From: Gammaproteobacteria bacterium
GTDB taxonomy: Bacteria; Pseudomonadota; Gammaproteobacteria; Pseudomonadales; Porticoccaceae
Assembly (NCBI GenBank): GCA_006227015.1
Contig: SBGI01000271.1
Coordinates: forward strand, 1-5,695
Direction of reading: 5' to 3'
Length of the DNA stretch: 5,695 bases
This document shows, piece by piece, positions 1-5,695 of the stretch. Within the stretch, counting starts at the first letter, position 1. Each line of letters starts with the position of its first letter. The translations under genes were made by a program, and so were the position numbers. The notes under the pieces were generated by a model. It worked only from the letters and a program-made list of their open reading frames with translations. It ran no database searches and was not told the origin of the DNA.

Positions 1-438
1 TATGGTGATGACTGGCAGGTTGCCAGCCCCAATCACCCGGCCGCTGGTGTTGATGGTGCCTTGACAGTGAAGGAAGGTGATCGCCTGCCGGGCTTGCCTA
101 GGCACAGCATTCAGGCAGAGCTGGGCTATGCTCTGACCGATCAATTGAAGGTTGCGTTGGAAGGGCAACTGACGTCGTCCGTTCATGTCAGGGGGGATGA
201 GTCCAATCAGATGAGGGAAATACCTTCCTATGCTGTGTTCGCCTTTACCGGCAGCTATGCGGTTACTGAGCGTCTGATGCTGACGGCCCGGGTCGATAAC
301 CTGTTTGACCGGGAATATGCCAGCTTCGGGTTATTGGGGGAACCCGATGAGGTATTGGGCGATGAGTATGATGATCCGCTGTTTATCAGCAGGGGGGCAC
401 CACGTACTGCCTGGTTAGGTTTGCGTTGGCAGATTTAA
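1..438 (+). CDS. TonB-dependent outer-membrane receptor, C-terminal part (5' end outside window)
   Basis: The frame is open from the first base to a TAA at 436-438, giving 145 visible residues; the start, signal peptide, TonB box and plug lie upstream of the window. The residues look like the last strands of a 22-stranded receptor barrel. They alternate polar and hydrophobic positions, carry an RGDESN loop motif (visible residues about 64-69), and have the typical late-barrel motif VDNLFDREYA (about 98-107). A charged Asp/Glu-rich loop and SRGAPRTAWLGLRW precede the end. The last residues are WQI, whereas most such barrels end in Phe or Trp. The family imports siderophores, haem, cobalamin, metals or glycans using TonB-ExbBD energy; I recall this NHP...RGDE.N...GAPR subtype from proteobacteria but know no substrate. 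A similar receptor gene follows after 38 bp with no terminator between, so an operon is likely. Confidence 0.9.
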   Translation, partial: YGDDWQVASPNHPAAGVDGALTVKEGDRLPGLPRHSIQAELGYALTDQLKVALEGQLTSSVHVRGDESNQMREIPSYAVFAFTGSYAVTERLMLTARVDNLFDREYASFGLLGEPDEVLGDEYDDPLFISRGAPRTAWLGLRWQI

Positions 439-476
439 CCTGGCAACTAAGCTATATGAAGTGGGGGTAAGTAGTA

Positions 477-2576
477 ATGACTAGAAATAAACTTTCGTTG
501 TTTGTTTTTGCACTTGCAGCTACGGGCGTTTGCTCGGCGGAAGAAGCCAGTGATCAAGGAATATCGGCAGATAAACCGATGGTGCTGGAAACCATCGTGG
601 TGACAGCGACTCGGGATGAGCAAGAGCTGCGAATGCTACCCGGCAGTGCTGCAGTGGTAGATACCCAGGCACTAGATATCACCAGCCATACTCATATTCA
701 GGAAACCCTGGTCCGTGTACCTGGTGCCAATTTTGCGCGGGGTAATGGGCAGGAATACCTACCCTCATTGCGCTCAGCAATCCTGACCGGAGCCGGTGGT
801 TGTGGCAGTGTGCTGACAGCTGTTGACGGTGTTCCTTTGCGGGCATCCGGCTTCTGTAATATCAATGAATTATTCGACGGTCACACCGAGGTGGCGGAGC
901 GTATTGAAGTGATCCGCGGACCCGGCAGCGCGCTTTGGGGAGCCAATGCCATGAACGGGGTGATTAACGTGATCAGTCCCCGGGTGACAGATGAGCCTGA
1001 ATATCGCTTGGGTATCGAGGGTGGCCCCCACGACTATATGCGGATGAAATTCTCCGCATCGCGCAGGATGGGTGATCATGGCCTGAGGGCGGATCTTTCC
1101 ATGGGGCATGACGGTGGCTATCGCCACGACTCCGGCTTTGACCAGCAGAAACTGACCCTTCGGCATGAGTATGACGGCGAACGGGTGTCGGTAGCGAGCA
1201 CTTTATCCATGACCAACTTAAACCAGGAGACTGCGGGTTATATCGTCGGTGATGAAATCTACCGGGACAGACGTGAAAGAAATGAAAACCCCAACCCCGA
1301 GGCGTACCGGGACACCAAGAGTGTTCGCTGGGCCAGCCATATCAAGTATCGCCTTGATGACAGCTCCTTCCTTTCTTTCACTCCATATGCCCGCTATACC
1401 GATATGGATTTTCTGCAACATTTTCTGCCTGGCACCCCCCTTGAGGAGAACGGTCAGAAAAGCTTTGGGTTGCAATCGGCTTACCACAAGCGTTTTGACA
1501 ATTGGCAAATCGTGACGGGGCTGGATCTCGAATATACCGAGGCTTTCCTCAAGCAGGCGCAGGATGCCCCCACGGTTGGAAGTGCATTCCTGGTAGCCAC
1601 TATTCCAGAAGGAAAACACTACGATTACGAAGTAGATGCCATTGTGGCCGCACCTTTCATTCATACCAGCTGGCAGATGACCGAGCGCCTGTCCATGACG
1701 GCGGGTCTGCGCTACGAAGTTGTTCGCTATGATTATGACAACCGCATGTTGGATGGTCGCACCAACGAAGATGGCGTACCCTGCGGATTTGGCGGCTGTC
1801 GTTACAGTCGTCCGTCAGACCGCTTTGATCGTTTTGAAAGCTGGTCACCCAAATTTGGTCTGATCTATGACCTGGCAGATGATCATCAGGTGTATATCAA
1901 CCTGGCTCAGGGTTTCCGAGCGCCCCAGGCCACAGAGCTCTACCGCTTGCAGAATGCCCAGGATAAGGCTCACCTGGAGTCAGAAGAGGTCTTGAGTGCT
2001 GAGATTGGTGCCCGTGGCCAGTTCGATCGCCTGTCCTATGAAATTGCTCTGTACGCCATGAAGAAGCGTCATGAAATTTTTCAGGATTCTTCCCGCCTCA
2101 ATGTAGACGATGGTGAAATCCGTTCCCGGGGTATAGAAGTGGGACTTGGTTACCGCTTTAACGAACAGTGGGACCTGGCTTTGGCAGCTAGCTATGCCGA
2201 GCATGAGTACGGTAACCACAGGTTCTCCGGTGGTATCGATGTCTATAAAAATGATGTGGATGGTGCACCACGTGATTTTGGTAGTGCTAGGTTGGGGTGG
2301 AATTTTCTACCCGGAGCCCGAACGGAACTGGAGTGGGTGCATCAGGGCGAGTACTACACCAACCCGGAAAATCTGAATAGCTACGATGGTCATAATATTT
2401 TCAATCTATACAGCTTCTGGCGTTTGAACCCCGCCTGGAAACTCAACGTCCGAGTCACCAATCTGCTGGATAGGAAGTATGCAGAGCGGGCGGACTACAC
2501 CGCCTTTCCTGGAGCTAATCGCTATTTCCCTGGAGAGCCCCGTGCACTGTATGTGGGCGTAGAACGGAAGTGGTGA
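477..2576 (+). CDS. TonB-dependent outer-membrane receptor, complete, 699 aa
   Basis: This is a complete energy-dependent outer-membrane importer. Residues 1-21 form a Sec signal peptide (Lys5, hydrophobic core, cleavage after C-S-A21). LETIVVTA at 37-44 is a TonB box. The plug spans about 52-170, with DGVPL at 117-121 and the classic RIEVIRGPGSALWG at 142-155 followed by GVINVI (161-166). The rest is barrel, with the late motif TNLLDRKYA at 661-669 and a C-terminal Trp, the usual BAM recognition end. Length is normal for the family. Cys109 and Cys127 flank the DGVPL strand in the plug, and Cys436 and Cys441 sit close together in a predicted barrel loop; each pair could form a disulfide. The start has only a weak Shine-Dalgarno (GGGGG, 463-467, nine bases before ATG), but the signal peptide supports it. 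The gene lies 38 bp behind another receptor and is followed by a terminator. The substrate cannot be read from the sequence. Confidence 0.95.
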   Translation: MTRNKLSLFVFALAATGVCSAEEASDQGISADKPMVLETIVVTATRDEQELRMLPGSAAVVDTQALDITSHTHIQETLVRVPGANFARGNGQEYLPSLRSAILTGAGGCGSVLTAVDGVPLRASGFCNINELFDGHTEVAERIEVIRGPGSALWGANAMNGVINVISPRVTDEPEYRLGIEGGPHDYMRMKFSASRRMGDHGLRADLSMGHDGGYRHDSGFDQQKLTLRHEYDGERVSVASTLSMTNLNQETAGYIVGDEIYRDRRERNENPNPEAYRDTKSVRWASHIKYRLDDSSFLSFTPYARYTDMDFLQHFLPGTPLEENGQKSFGLQSAYHKRFDNWQIVTGLDLEYTEAFLKQAQDAPTVGSAFLVATIPEGKHYDYEVDAIVAAPFIHTSWQMTERLSMTAGLRYEVVRYDYDNRMLDGRTNEDGVPCGFGGCRYSRPSDRFDRFESWSPKFGLIYDLADDHQVYINLAQGFRAPQATELYRLQNAQDKAHLESEEVLSAEIGARGQFDRLSYEIALYAMKKRHEIFQDSSRLNVDDGEIRSRGIEVGLGYRFNEQWDLALAASYAEHEYGNHRFSGGIDVYKNDVDGAPRDFGSARLGWNFLPGARTELEWVHQGEYYTNPENLNSYDGHNIFNLYSFWRLNPAWKLNVRVTNLLDRKYAERADYTAFPGANRYFPGEPRALYVGVERKW

Positions 2577-2619
2577 TCCTGAATGTATTGCTGAATCTTA
2601 GGTTCAGTTAGTTGCTCCT

Positions 2620-2647
2620 CAAACCGCCGGTTTTAGCCGGCGGTTTG
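2620..2647 (+). terminator. Hairpin terminator after the receptor genes
   Basis: A perfect 11-bp stem (CAAACCGCCGG, 2620-2630, with CCGGCGGTTTG, 2637-2647) closes a six-base TTTTAG loop, 43 bp after the receptor stop codon. On the + strand it is followed by TCATTT, a poor U-tract, though the 3' arm itself contains TTT. The convergent deacylase gene ends 90 bp away, so the hairpin may also stop or protect transcripts coming from the right. That strand has no U-tract after the stem. Confidence 0.75.
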
Positions 2648-2736
2648 TCATTTAAGAGAAAGTATTTTTATAGGGCTGGTCAGGCGCTATCTCATCCGTT
2701 TGTAGATAGATATTGAAGTTGATGGCGCTTGGTTGC

Positions 2737-4089
2737 TTATTCTGCAGGAACTTCCGCTTCGGTGCCGATGTGGTAGGCCGCAAACCCTGACATCACCACC
2801 TGATCGACCGCCATGCCAATGACCCGGCCAATGCCTTTTGCCTTGATGGGATATTGCGCATTGGTGATGGGATCCGTCACAACGCCCAGCACCTGGCCCT
2901 TGATGACCTGTGCGCCCAGAACGATTTTACTGGCAAGGATGCCGCCATATTCCGCGCGAATCCAGTAGGAGTCGTAATAGACCGGTTCAGGGTCGCCCCA
3001 GGAGAACAGTCTGGAAATCATGTCCTGCTTTTCCATCAGGCTGTGCAGGCTGTTTACCCCTGCCTTTATCTGGTGTTGCTGTATGCGGAGGGATTCACCG
3101 GCCTCCATGGTCACTGCCGTAATCCCCACGGCCAGTGCTGCGGTTCGCAACATGCCGCGGGTTCCAGTGCTGTGAACAACAGCAATGCGGTCAAAGCCGC
3201 GGGTAAAGGTGGCGACTTCCGGGTTGTTCATGTCGGCGCGCAATTGCGGTAGGTTGGTACGCCTTAACGATCCGGTGTGGATATCCACTAACATATCGCA
3301 GTGTCTGATCACCTGTGAAAACAGGGCGTGGGCAAAACGTTCCGCTACATGGCCATCCGCTTTGCCCGGGAAGTGACGGTTCAGGTCTCTGCGATCAGGT
3401 AGATAGCGGTTACCTTGCTGGAAGCCCTGCAAGTTAACGATAGGAACCCCGATCACTGTGCCCGAGAGTTCCATGGGGTCCAGGTCGTACAACACTCGGC
3501 GAACGATTTCGATGCCATTTAATTCGTCCCCGTGTATGGCGCCCACCAGGCATAGCGTGGGACCGGATTTTATGCCATTGACCACGAGAACGGGGGTCGG
3601 GGAAGAGAGCCCGCTAATTTGCAGGCCAGGTGACCAACCGATTCGCGTGGAGGTGCCGGGCAGCACTTCGGTATCGATTAGGGTGATGCTGTTGGCGGGC
3701 GGTATGGTTTCTGCCGTTAATTCATCAGCCTCTGTTGTTGATTCTGGCAGGGTGTCTTGGGACGAGCCAGAAGCTTGTGAGTCTGGCGTAAACAACTTGG
3801 GACTGGGAGCAGGAGCTACTTCCTTCAGGTCAATATTGGGTGCAATCTTGAGAGGCTTGTCATGGCTGTCTTCGGTGGTGCCATAAGCCTTGGAGACACT
3901 GTTTTGGCCTGACAATGTTTGTCGTGGCAGGGTGTCGTCAATATCGTCAACATCCTCGTCTTCTGCTTCTTCTATCACGGACTCTTCATTTTCATCCATG
4001 TCGCCTTCTGCCATGGCGTTGGACAGCGCCACAGTGCAGAGCAGGAAAAGCAGCGCGGCTGAGAGTATTTTGGGTAGGCCGGAGAACAT
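2737..4089 (-). CDS. Exported succinylglutamate desuccinylase/aspartoacylase (AstE/AspA) family zinc hydrolase, 450 aa
   Basis: This is a predicted zinc-dependent amidohydrolase of the M14-like AstE/AspA family, which releases carboxylic acyl groups from amino acids. Residues 1-27 look like a Sec signal peptide (Lys7, hydrophobic core, A-M-A27 cleavage site), so the enzyme is probably periplasmic. Residues 28-54 carry 16 Asp/Glu and no Lys or Arg; a Pro/Ser/Thr-rich linker runs to about 133. The catalytic domain follows: HGDE at 186-189 (zinc ligands His186 and Glu189), DLNRHFPG at 235-242 (substrate-binding Asn-Arg), DIHTG at 269-273 (third zinc ligand His271) and MEAGE at 328-332 (likely catalytic Glu329). 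Residues about 365-445 form a beta-rich C-terminal domain resembling a barrel-sandwich fold. The protein is over 100 residues longer than typical AstE or AspA because of the N-terminus. No clear Shine-Dalgarno precedes this ATG; the start rests on the signal peptide. It is not AstE of arginine catabolism, since no other ast genes are here. Confidence 0.9.
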   Translation of the reverse strand: MFSGLPKILSAALLFLLCTVALSNAMAEGDMDENEESVIEEAEDEDVDDIDDTLPRQTLSGQNSVSKAYGTTEDSHDKPLKIAPNIDLKEVAPAPSPKLFTPDSQASGSSQDTLPESTTEADELTAETIPPANSITLIDTEVLPGTSTRIGWSPGLQISGLSSPTPVLVVNGIKSGPTLCLVGAIHGDELNGIEIVRRVLYDLDPMELSGTVIGVPIVNLQGFQQGNRYLPDRRDLNRHFPGKADGHVAERFAHALFSQVIRHCDMLVDIHTGSLRRTNLPQLRADMNNPEVATFTRGFDRIAVVHSTGTRGMLRTAALAVGITAVTMEAGESLRIQQHQIKAGVNSLHSLMEKQDMISRLFSWGDPEPVYYDSYWIRAEYGGILASKIVLGAQVIKGQVLGVVTDPITNAQYPIKAKGIGRVIGMAVDQVVMSGFAAYHIGTEAEVPAE

Positions 4090-4138
4090 GGCAGGCTTGC
4101 TTTGGTGATTGCGAAACGAAAGTGGGAAGACGTGGTTC

Positions 4139-4144
4139 AGTATA
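4139..4144 (-). promoter_or_regulatory. Possible -10 box for the exported deacylase gene
   Basis: On the - strand this reads TATACT, five of six matches to TATAAT, about 50 bp before the deacylase start codon. It sits inside a short inverted repeat (CAGT...ACTG, 4138-4150) directly after the preceding terminator hairpin. No good -35 element is visible at 16-18 bp, where the sequence falls inside the hairpin arm. It is therefore either a weak or activator-dependent promoter, or a chance match. Confidence 0.35.
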
Positions 4145-4150
4145 ACACTG

Positions 4151-4191
4151 ACCGCCTTTCAGTCTGGGGGAATCCAGGCTGAAAAGGCGGT
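4151..4191 (-). terminator. Hairpin between the aminotransferase and deacylase genes
   Basis: A long imperfect inverted repeat lies 14 bp after the aminotransferase stop. The outer arms are ACCGCCTTTCAG (4151-4162) and CTGAAAAGGCGGT (4179-4191), with one bulged base. An inner CTGG/CCAG pairing (4164-4167 with 4174-4177) leaves a six-base loop. On the - strand the stem is followed by CAGTGTTAT, so there is no real U-run. It may terminate, partly attenuate, or protect the 3' end of the aminotransferase transcript. Confidence 0.6.
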
Positions 4192-4204
4192 AGATGCGTT
4201 TATA

Positions 4205-5335
4205 TTAACGAACGACCTTGTCCAAAGCGGTATTGAGGGTGGAGACAGTGCGTTCAATATTGTGAAGCTTGTCGAGACCGAACAGCCCGATGCGAAAGGT
4301 CTGGAATCCGTCCGGTTCGTCGCATTGCAGCGGAACACCTGCGGCAATTTGCAGACCTTCTGCGAGAAATTTTTTGCCATTGTGTATGTCGGTATCCTCG
4401 GTGTAGCTCACCACGACCCCCGGGGCCTGGAAGCCCTCCGCAGCAACACTTTTGAATCCTTTCTCTGTCAGCAGGGCTCGTACCCGTTTGCCCAGCTCAA
4501 TCTGCTCCGCTTTCACTTTGTCAAAACCGTAGGATTGAGTTTCTTTCATGGTGTCCCTGAATTTCAATAGGGCATCGGTTGGCATGGTGGCATGGTAAGC
4601 GTGGCCACCATTCTCGTAGGCTTCCATAATCTGCAGCCATTTTTTCAGGTCACAGGCAAAACTGCTGCTGACGGTATCGTCTATGCGCTTACGGGCCTCT
4701 TCTCCGAGCATCACCAATGCACTACAGGGCGATGCGCTCCAGCCTTTCTGGGGAGCACTGATCAGAATATCAACACCCAGCGATTGCATGTCGACCCACA
4801 ATGTGCCGGAGGCAATACAGTCCAGTACAAACATGCCACCCACGGAGTGAACCGCTTCGGCAACAGCGCGAATGTAGTCATCCGGCAGGAGCATGCCGGA
4901 GGCGGTTTCCACATGAGGGGCAAACACCATGTCTGGTTTTTCTGCCTTGATGGTGGCAACTACCTCGTCAATGGGTGCAGGGGCGAGGGCGGGGTTTTGT
5001 GAGTCATCAACCGGGCGGGCTTTCATGACGATGTTCTGATCGCTGATATGTCCCATCTCGAGAATCTGGCTCCAGCGAAAGCTGAACCAGCCATTGCGGA
5101 TGATCAGGCATTTCCCCCCCGTAGCGAACTGTCGAGCCACTGCTTCCATGCCGTAGGTGCCACCACCCGGGACAACTACAACTGCGGTTGCGTTATAAAC
5201 CTCTTTAAGTGTGCTGGAAATGTCATTCATGACCGCCTGAAAGCGTTTGGACATATGATTCAGTGAGCGGTCTGTAAAGACGACTGAGTATTCAAGCAGA
5301 CCATCCGGGTCGGTGTTGGGAAGTAAGCCGGGCAT
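4205..5335 (-). CDS. Class V PLP-dependent aminotransferase, alanine/serine-glyoxylate type, 376 aa
   Basis: This is a cytoplasmic fold-type I PLP enzyme that transfers an amino group between an amino acid and an oxo acid. The closest known types are alanine-glyoxylate, serine-glyoxylate/pyruvate and 2-aminoethylphosphonate transaminases. PGGGTYGMEA (56-65) is the phosphate-binding turn. HVETASG (141-147) and LDCIASGT (171-178, with Asp172 expected to pair with the pyridine nitrogen) follow. SAPQKGW (193-199) holds the Schiff-base Lys197, and FRIG (347-350) holds Arg348, expected to bind the substrate carboxylate. The length matches the family and nothing essential is missing. The start is supported by AAAGGAG six bases upstream. 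The N-terminus reads MPGLLPNTDPDG rather than the usual PGPT-type opening, so it belongs to a side branch whose substrate I cannot name; I recall near-identical proteins in marine gammaproteobacteria. It is transcribed towards the deacylase gene, but a hairpin lies between. Confidence 0.93.
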   Translation of the reverse strand: MPGLLPNTDPDGLLEYSVVFTDRSLNHMSKRFQAVMNDISSTLKEVYNATAVVVVPGGGTYGMEAVARQFATGGKCLIIRNGWFSFRWSQILEMGHISDQNIVMKARPVDDSQNPALAPAPIDEVVATIKAEKPDMVFAPHVETASGMLLPDDYIRAVAEAVHSVGGMFVLDCIASGTLWVDMQSLGVDILISAPQKGWSASPCSALVMLGEEARKRIDDTVSSSFACDLKKWLQIMEAYENGGHAYHATMPTDALLKFRDTMKETQSYGFDKVKAEQIELGKRVRALLTEKGFKSVAAEGFQAPGVVVSYTEDTDIHNGKKFLAEGLQIAAGVPLQCDEPDGFQTFRIGLFGLDKLHNIERTVSTLNTALDKVVR

Positions 5336-5341
5336 GGGGAG

Positions 5342-5348
5342 CTCCTTT
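5342..5348 (-). promoter_or_regulatory. Ribosome binding site of the aminotransferase gene
   Basis: AAAGGAG on the - strand, six bases before the ATG at 5335, is a strong Shine-Dalgarno sequence and fixes this start. It contrasts with the weak or absent sites before the other complete genes. Confidence 0.85.
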
Positions 5349-5351
5349 TGG

Positions 5352-5400
5352 TTAACGGGTCTTATTTGGTTGAGGTCGGCGATTATATTTTAACCGGGTC
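5352..5400. repeat. Direct repeat pair around the aminotransferase -10 box
   Basis: TTAACGGGTC (5352-5361) recurs as TTAACCGGGTC (5390-5400), differing by one inserted C. Start-to-start distance is 38 bp. One copy lies in the untranslated leader and the other just upstream of the -10 box, where a regulator's paired operators could sit. The repeats are short and AT/GC-simple, so chance is not excluded. Confidence 0.4.
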
Positions 5401-5410
5401 AGGATTCCTA
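5382..5410 (-). promoter_or_regulatory. Probable promoter of the aminotransferase gene
   Basis: The - strand carries a perfect TATAAT at 5382-5387. A 17-bp spacer places a poor -35 (TAGGAA, 5405-5410, three of six matches). The expected transcript start near 5375 gives a leader of about 40 bases ending in the strong ribosome binding site. The weak -35 suggests help from an activator or a modest basal level. Confidence 0.55.
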
Positions 5411-5446
5411 AAGTGGTCGCGGAGCCCTGTACTAAAACAAGTGTTG

Positions 5447-5468
5447 ATTGCTGAAAATATCAGGCAAT
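5447..5468. repeat. Small imperfect inverted repeat
   Basis: ATTGC-TGA (5447-5454) pairs with TCAGGCAAT (5460-5468) with one bulged base and a five-base AAATA loop. It is not followed by a U-run on either strand, so it is more likely an operator-like or chance dyad than a terminator. Confidence 0.35.
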
Positions 5469-5472
5469 TTGA

Positions 5473-5495
5473 CCTGAAAAACACCTTGAAAAACA
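5473..5495. repeat. Imperfect tandem A-rich repeat
   Basis: CCTGAAAAACA (5473-5483) is followed directly by CCTTGAAAAACA (5484-5495), differing by one inserted T. A related CTGAAAA lies at 5451-5457. The period of about one helical turn would put both A-tracts on the same DNA face, consistent with bending or a protein site. Confidence 0.45.
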
Positions 5496-5496
5496 G

Positions 5497-5526
5497 TTGG
5501 TGCTAAAAGTTTGCTCTTCTTATAAG
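5497..5526 (+). promoter_or_regulatory. Weak candidate promoter for the right-edge gene
   Basis: TTGGTG (5497-5502, three of six matches to TTGACA) and TATAAG (5521-5526, five of six) are 18 bp apart on the + strand. They directly follow the A-rich tandem repeat, which could act as an upstream element. The resulting leader would be about 130 bases, rather long. A closer -10-like TATTAT (5607-5612) has no -35 partner, so the true promoter is uncertain. Confidence 0.2.
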
Positions 5527-5666
5527 GTATTGATTTACTGCAAAAAAAACTATATTTTTGTCCCAGCATCCAGCAAAAGAGGGAGTTTTTCCATCTGCGT
5601 TGAATGTATTATTAATAGCATGTTAATGCAGTGATTATTAACCGACAATAAGATGTTGAGGGTACT

Positions 5667-5695
5667 ATGGCTAGATATATTGTGACTAAAAACGC
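5667..5695 (+). CDS. Start of an unidentified gene (3' end outside window)
   Basis: ATG at 5667 opens a frame that runs to the window edge and reads MARYIVTKN, nine complete codons. GAGGG (5658-5662), four bases before the ATG, is a plausible though close Shine-Dalgarno. The AT-rich upstream DNA resembles a promoter region. No signal peptide begins here: there is no hydrophobic stretch in the visible part. Too little is visible to assign a family. Confidence 0.55.

Larger units (their letters stand above)
5336..5666. other. AT-rich divergent intergenic region
   Basis: These 331 bp separate the - strand aminotransferase from the + strand gene starting at 5667 and contain no convincing gene. 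The left third holds the aminotransferase promoter, its ribosome binding site and a direct repeat pair. From about 5430 the DNA becomes clearly AT-rich, with A-tracts (such as 5542-5549), a small hairpin and tandem A-rich repeats. CAAAAA/TTTTTG (5541-5546 with 5555-5560) and GCAT/ATGC (5618-5621 with 5626-5629) are weak inverted repeats. Such a region is typical of promoters bound by nucleoid proteins, but no defined operator can be named. Confidence 0.7.

Noticed and set aside
477..540. Lipoprotein signal around Cys19 of the second receptor
   Set aside because: The residues before Cys19 (T-G-V) do not form a lipobox, and C-S-A21 is a good signal peptidase I site.
1218..1664. Open frame of 148 codons on the - strand inside the second receptor
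   Set aside because: The receptor frame is intact over this region with barrel-like sequence; the opposite frame has no motif or ribosome binding site.
2687..2709. Inverted repeat CTATCT/AGATAG as a terminator for the deacylase gene
   Set aside because: The stem is only six AT-rich base pairs with an 11-base loop and has no U-run on the - strand.
2854..3252. Open frame of 132 codons on the + strand opposite the deacylase
   Set aside because: It is antisense to the conserved catalytic and C-terminal domains, and its His/Gly/Cys-rich translation shows no family motif.
2737..4089. Naming the deacylase astE of the arginine succinyltransferase pathway
   Set aside because: It has a signal peptide and a long linker, and no astA, astB, astC or astD lies nearby; family membership does not prove that substrate.
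4109..4570. Open frame of 153 codons on the + strand opposite the aminotransferase
   Set aside because: It overlaps the C-terminal half of a clearly conserved enzyme, has no recognisable domain, and its composition is what an antisense frame of such a gene gives.
5622..5642. Possible Fur-box-like AT-rich sequence before the right-edge gene
   Set aside because: Matches to the GATAATGATAATCATTATC consensus are few and scattered.

Overview
The window looks like chromosomal DNA of a Gram-negative bacterium, most likely a marine-type gammaproteobacterium. This is inferred from two TonB-dependent outer-membrane receptors, Sec signal peptides, moderate GC in the genes, and remembered resemblance of the class V aminotransferase and the AstE/AspA-like deacylase to proteins of that group. 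No search could be run, so the taxon is not firm.

Layout. Positions 1-2576 (+ strand) hold the end of one TonB-dependent receptor and, 38 bp later, a complete second one of 699 residues. They are probably co-transcribed and end at a strong hairpin (2620-2647). Two genes then run on the - strand, convergent with the receptors. The proximal one in transcription order is a class V PLP-dependent aminotransferase (4205-5335). It has a good ribosome binding site and a perfect TATAAT -10 box. The other is an exported metallo-carboxypeptidase-like deacylase of the AstE/AspA family (2737-4089), with a signal peptide and a long acidic linker. A long imperfect hairpin (4151-4191) separates these two, and a TATACT -10-like box follows it, so the deacylase may have its own promoter. 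Positions 5336-5666 are an AT-rich divergent intergenic region with small repeats. A new + strand gene begins at 5667 and leaves the window after nine full codons.

How the genes work together. The receptor pair imports ligands that cannot be named from the sequence. The aminotransferase is a cytoplasmic enzyme of the alanine/serine-glyoxylate type. The deacylase is predicted to act in the periplasm on an amide-linked, carboxylate-bearing substrate. Nothing ties these three units into one pathway, and I see no convincing new multi-gene system. The points that most merit a second look are the exported deacylase with its acidic linker, the cysteine pairs in the second receptor, the receptor tandem, and the repeats around the aminotransferase promoter.
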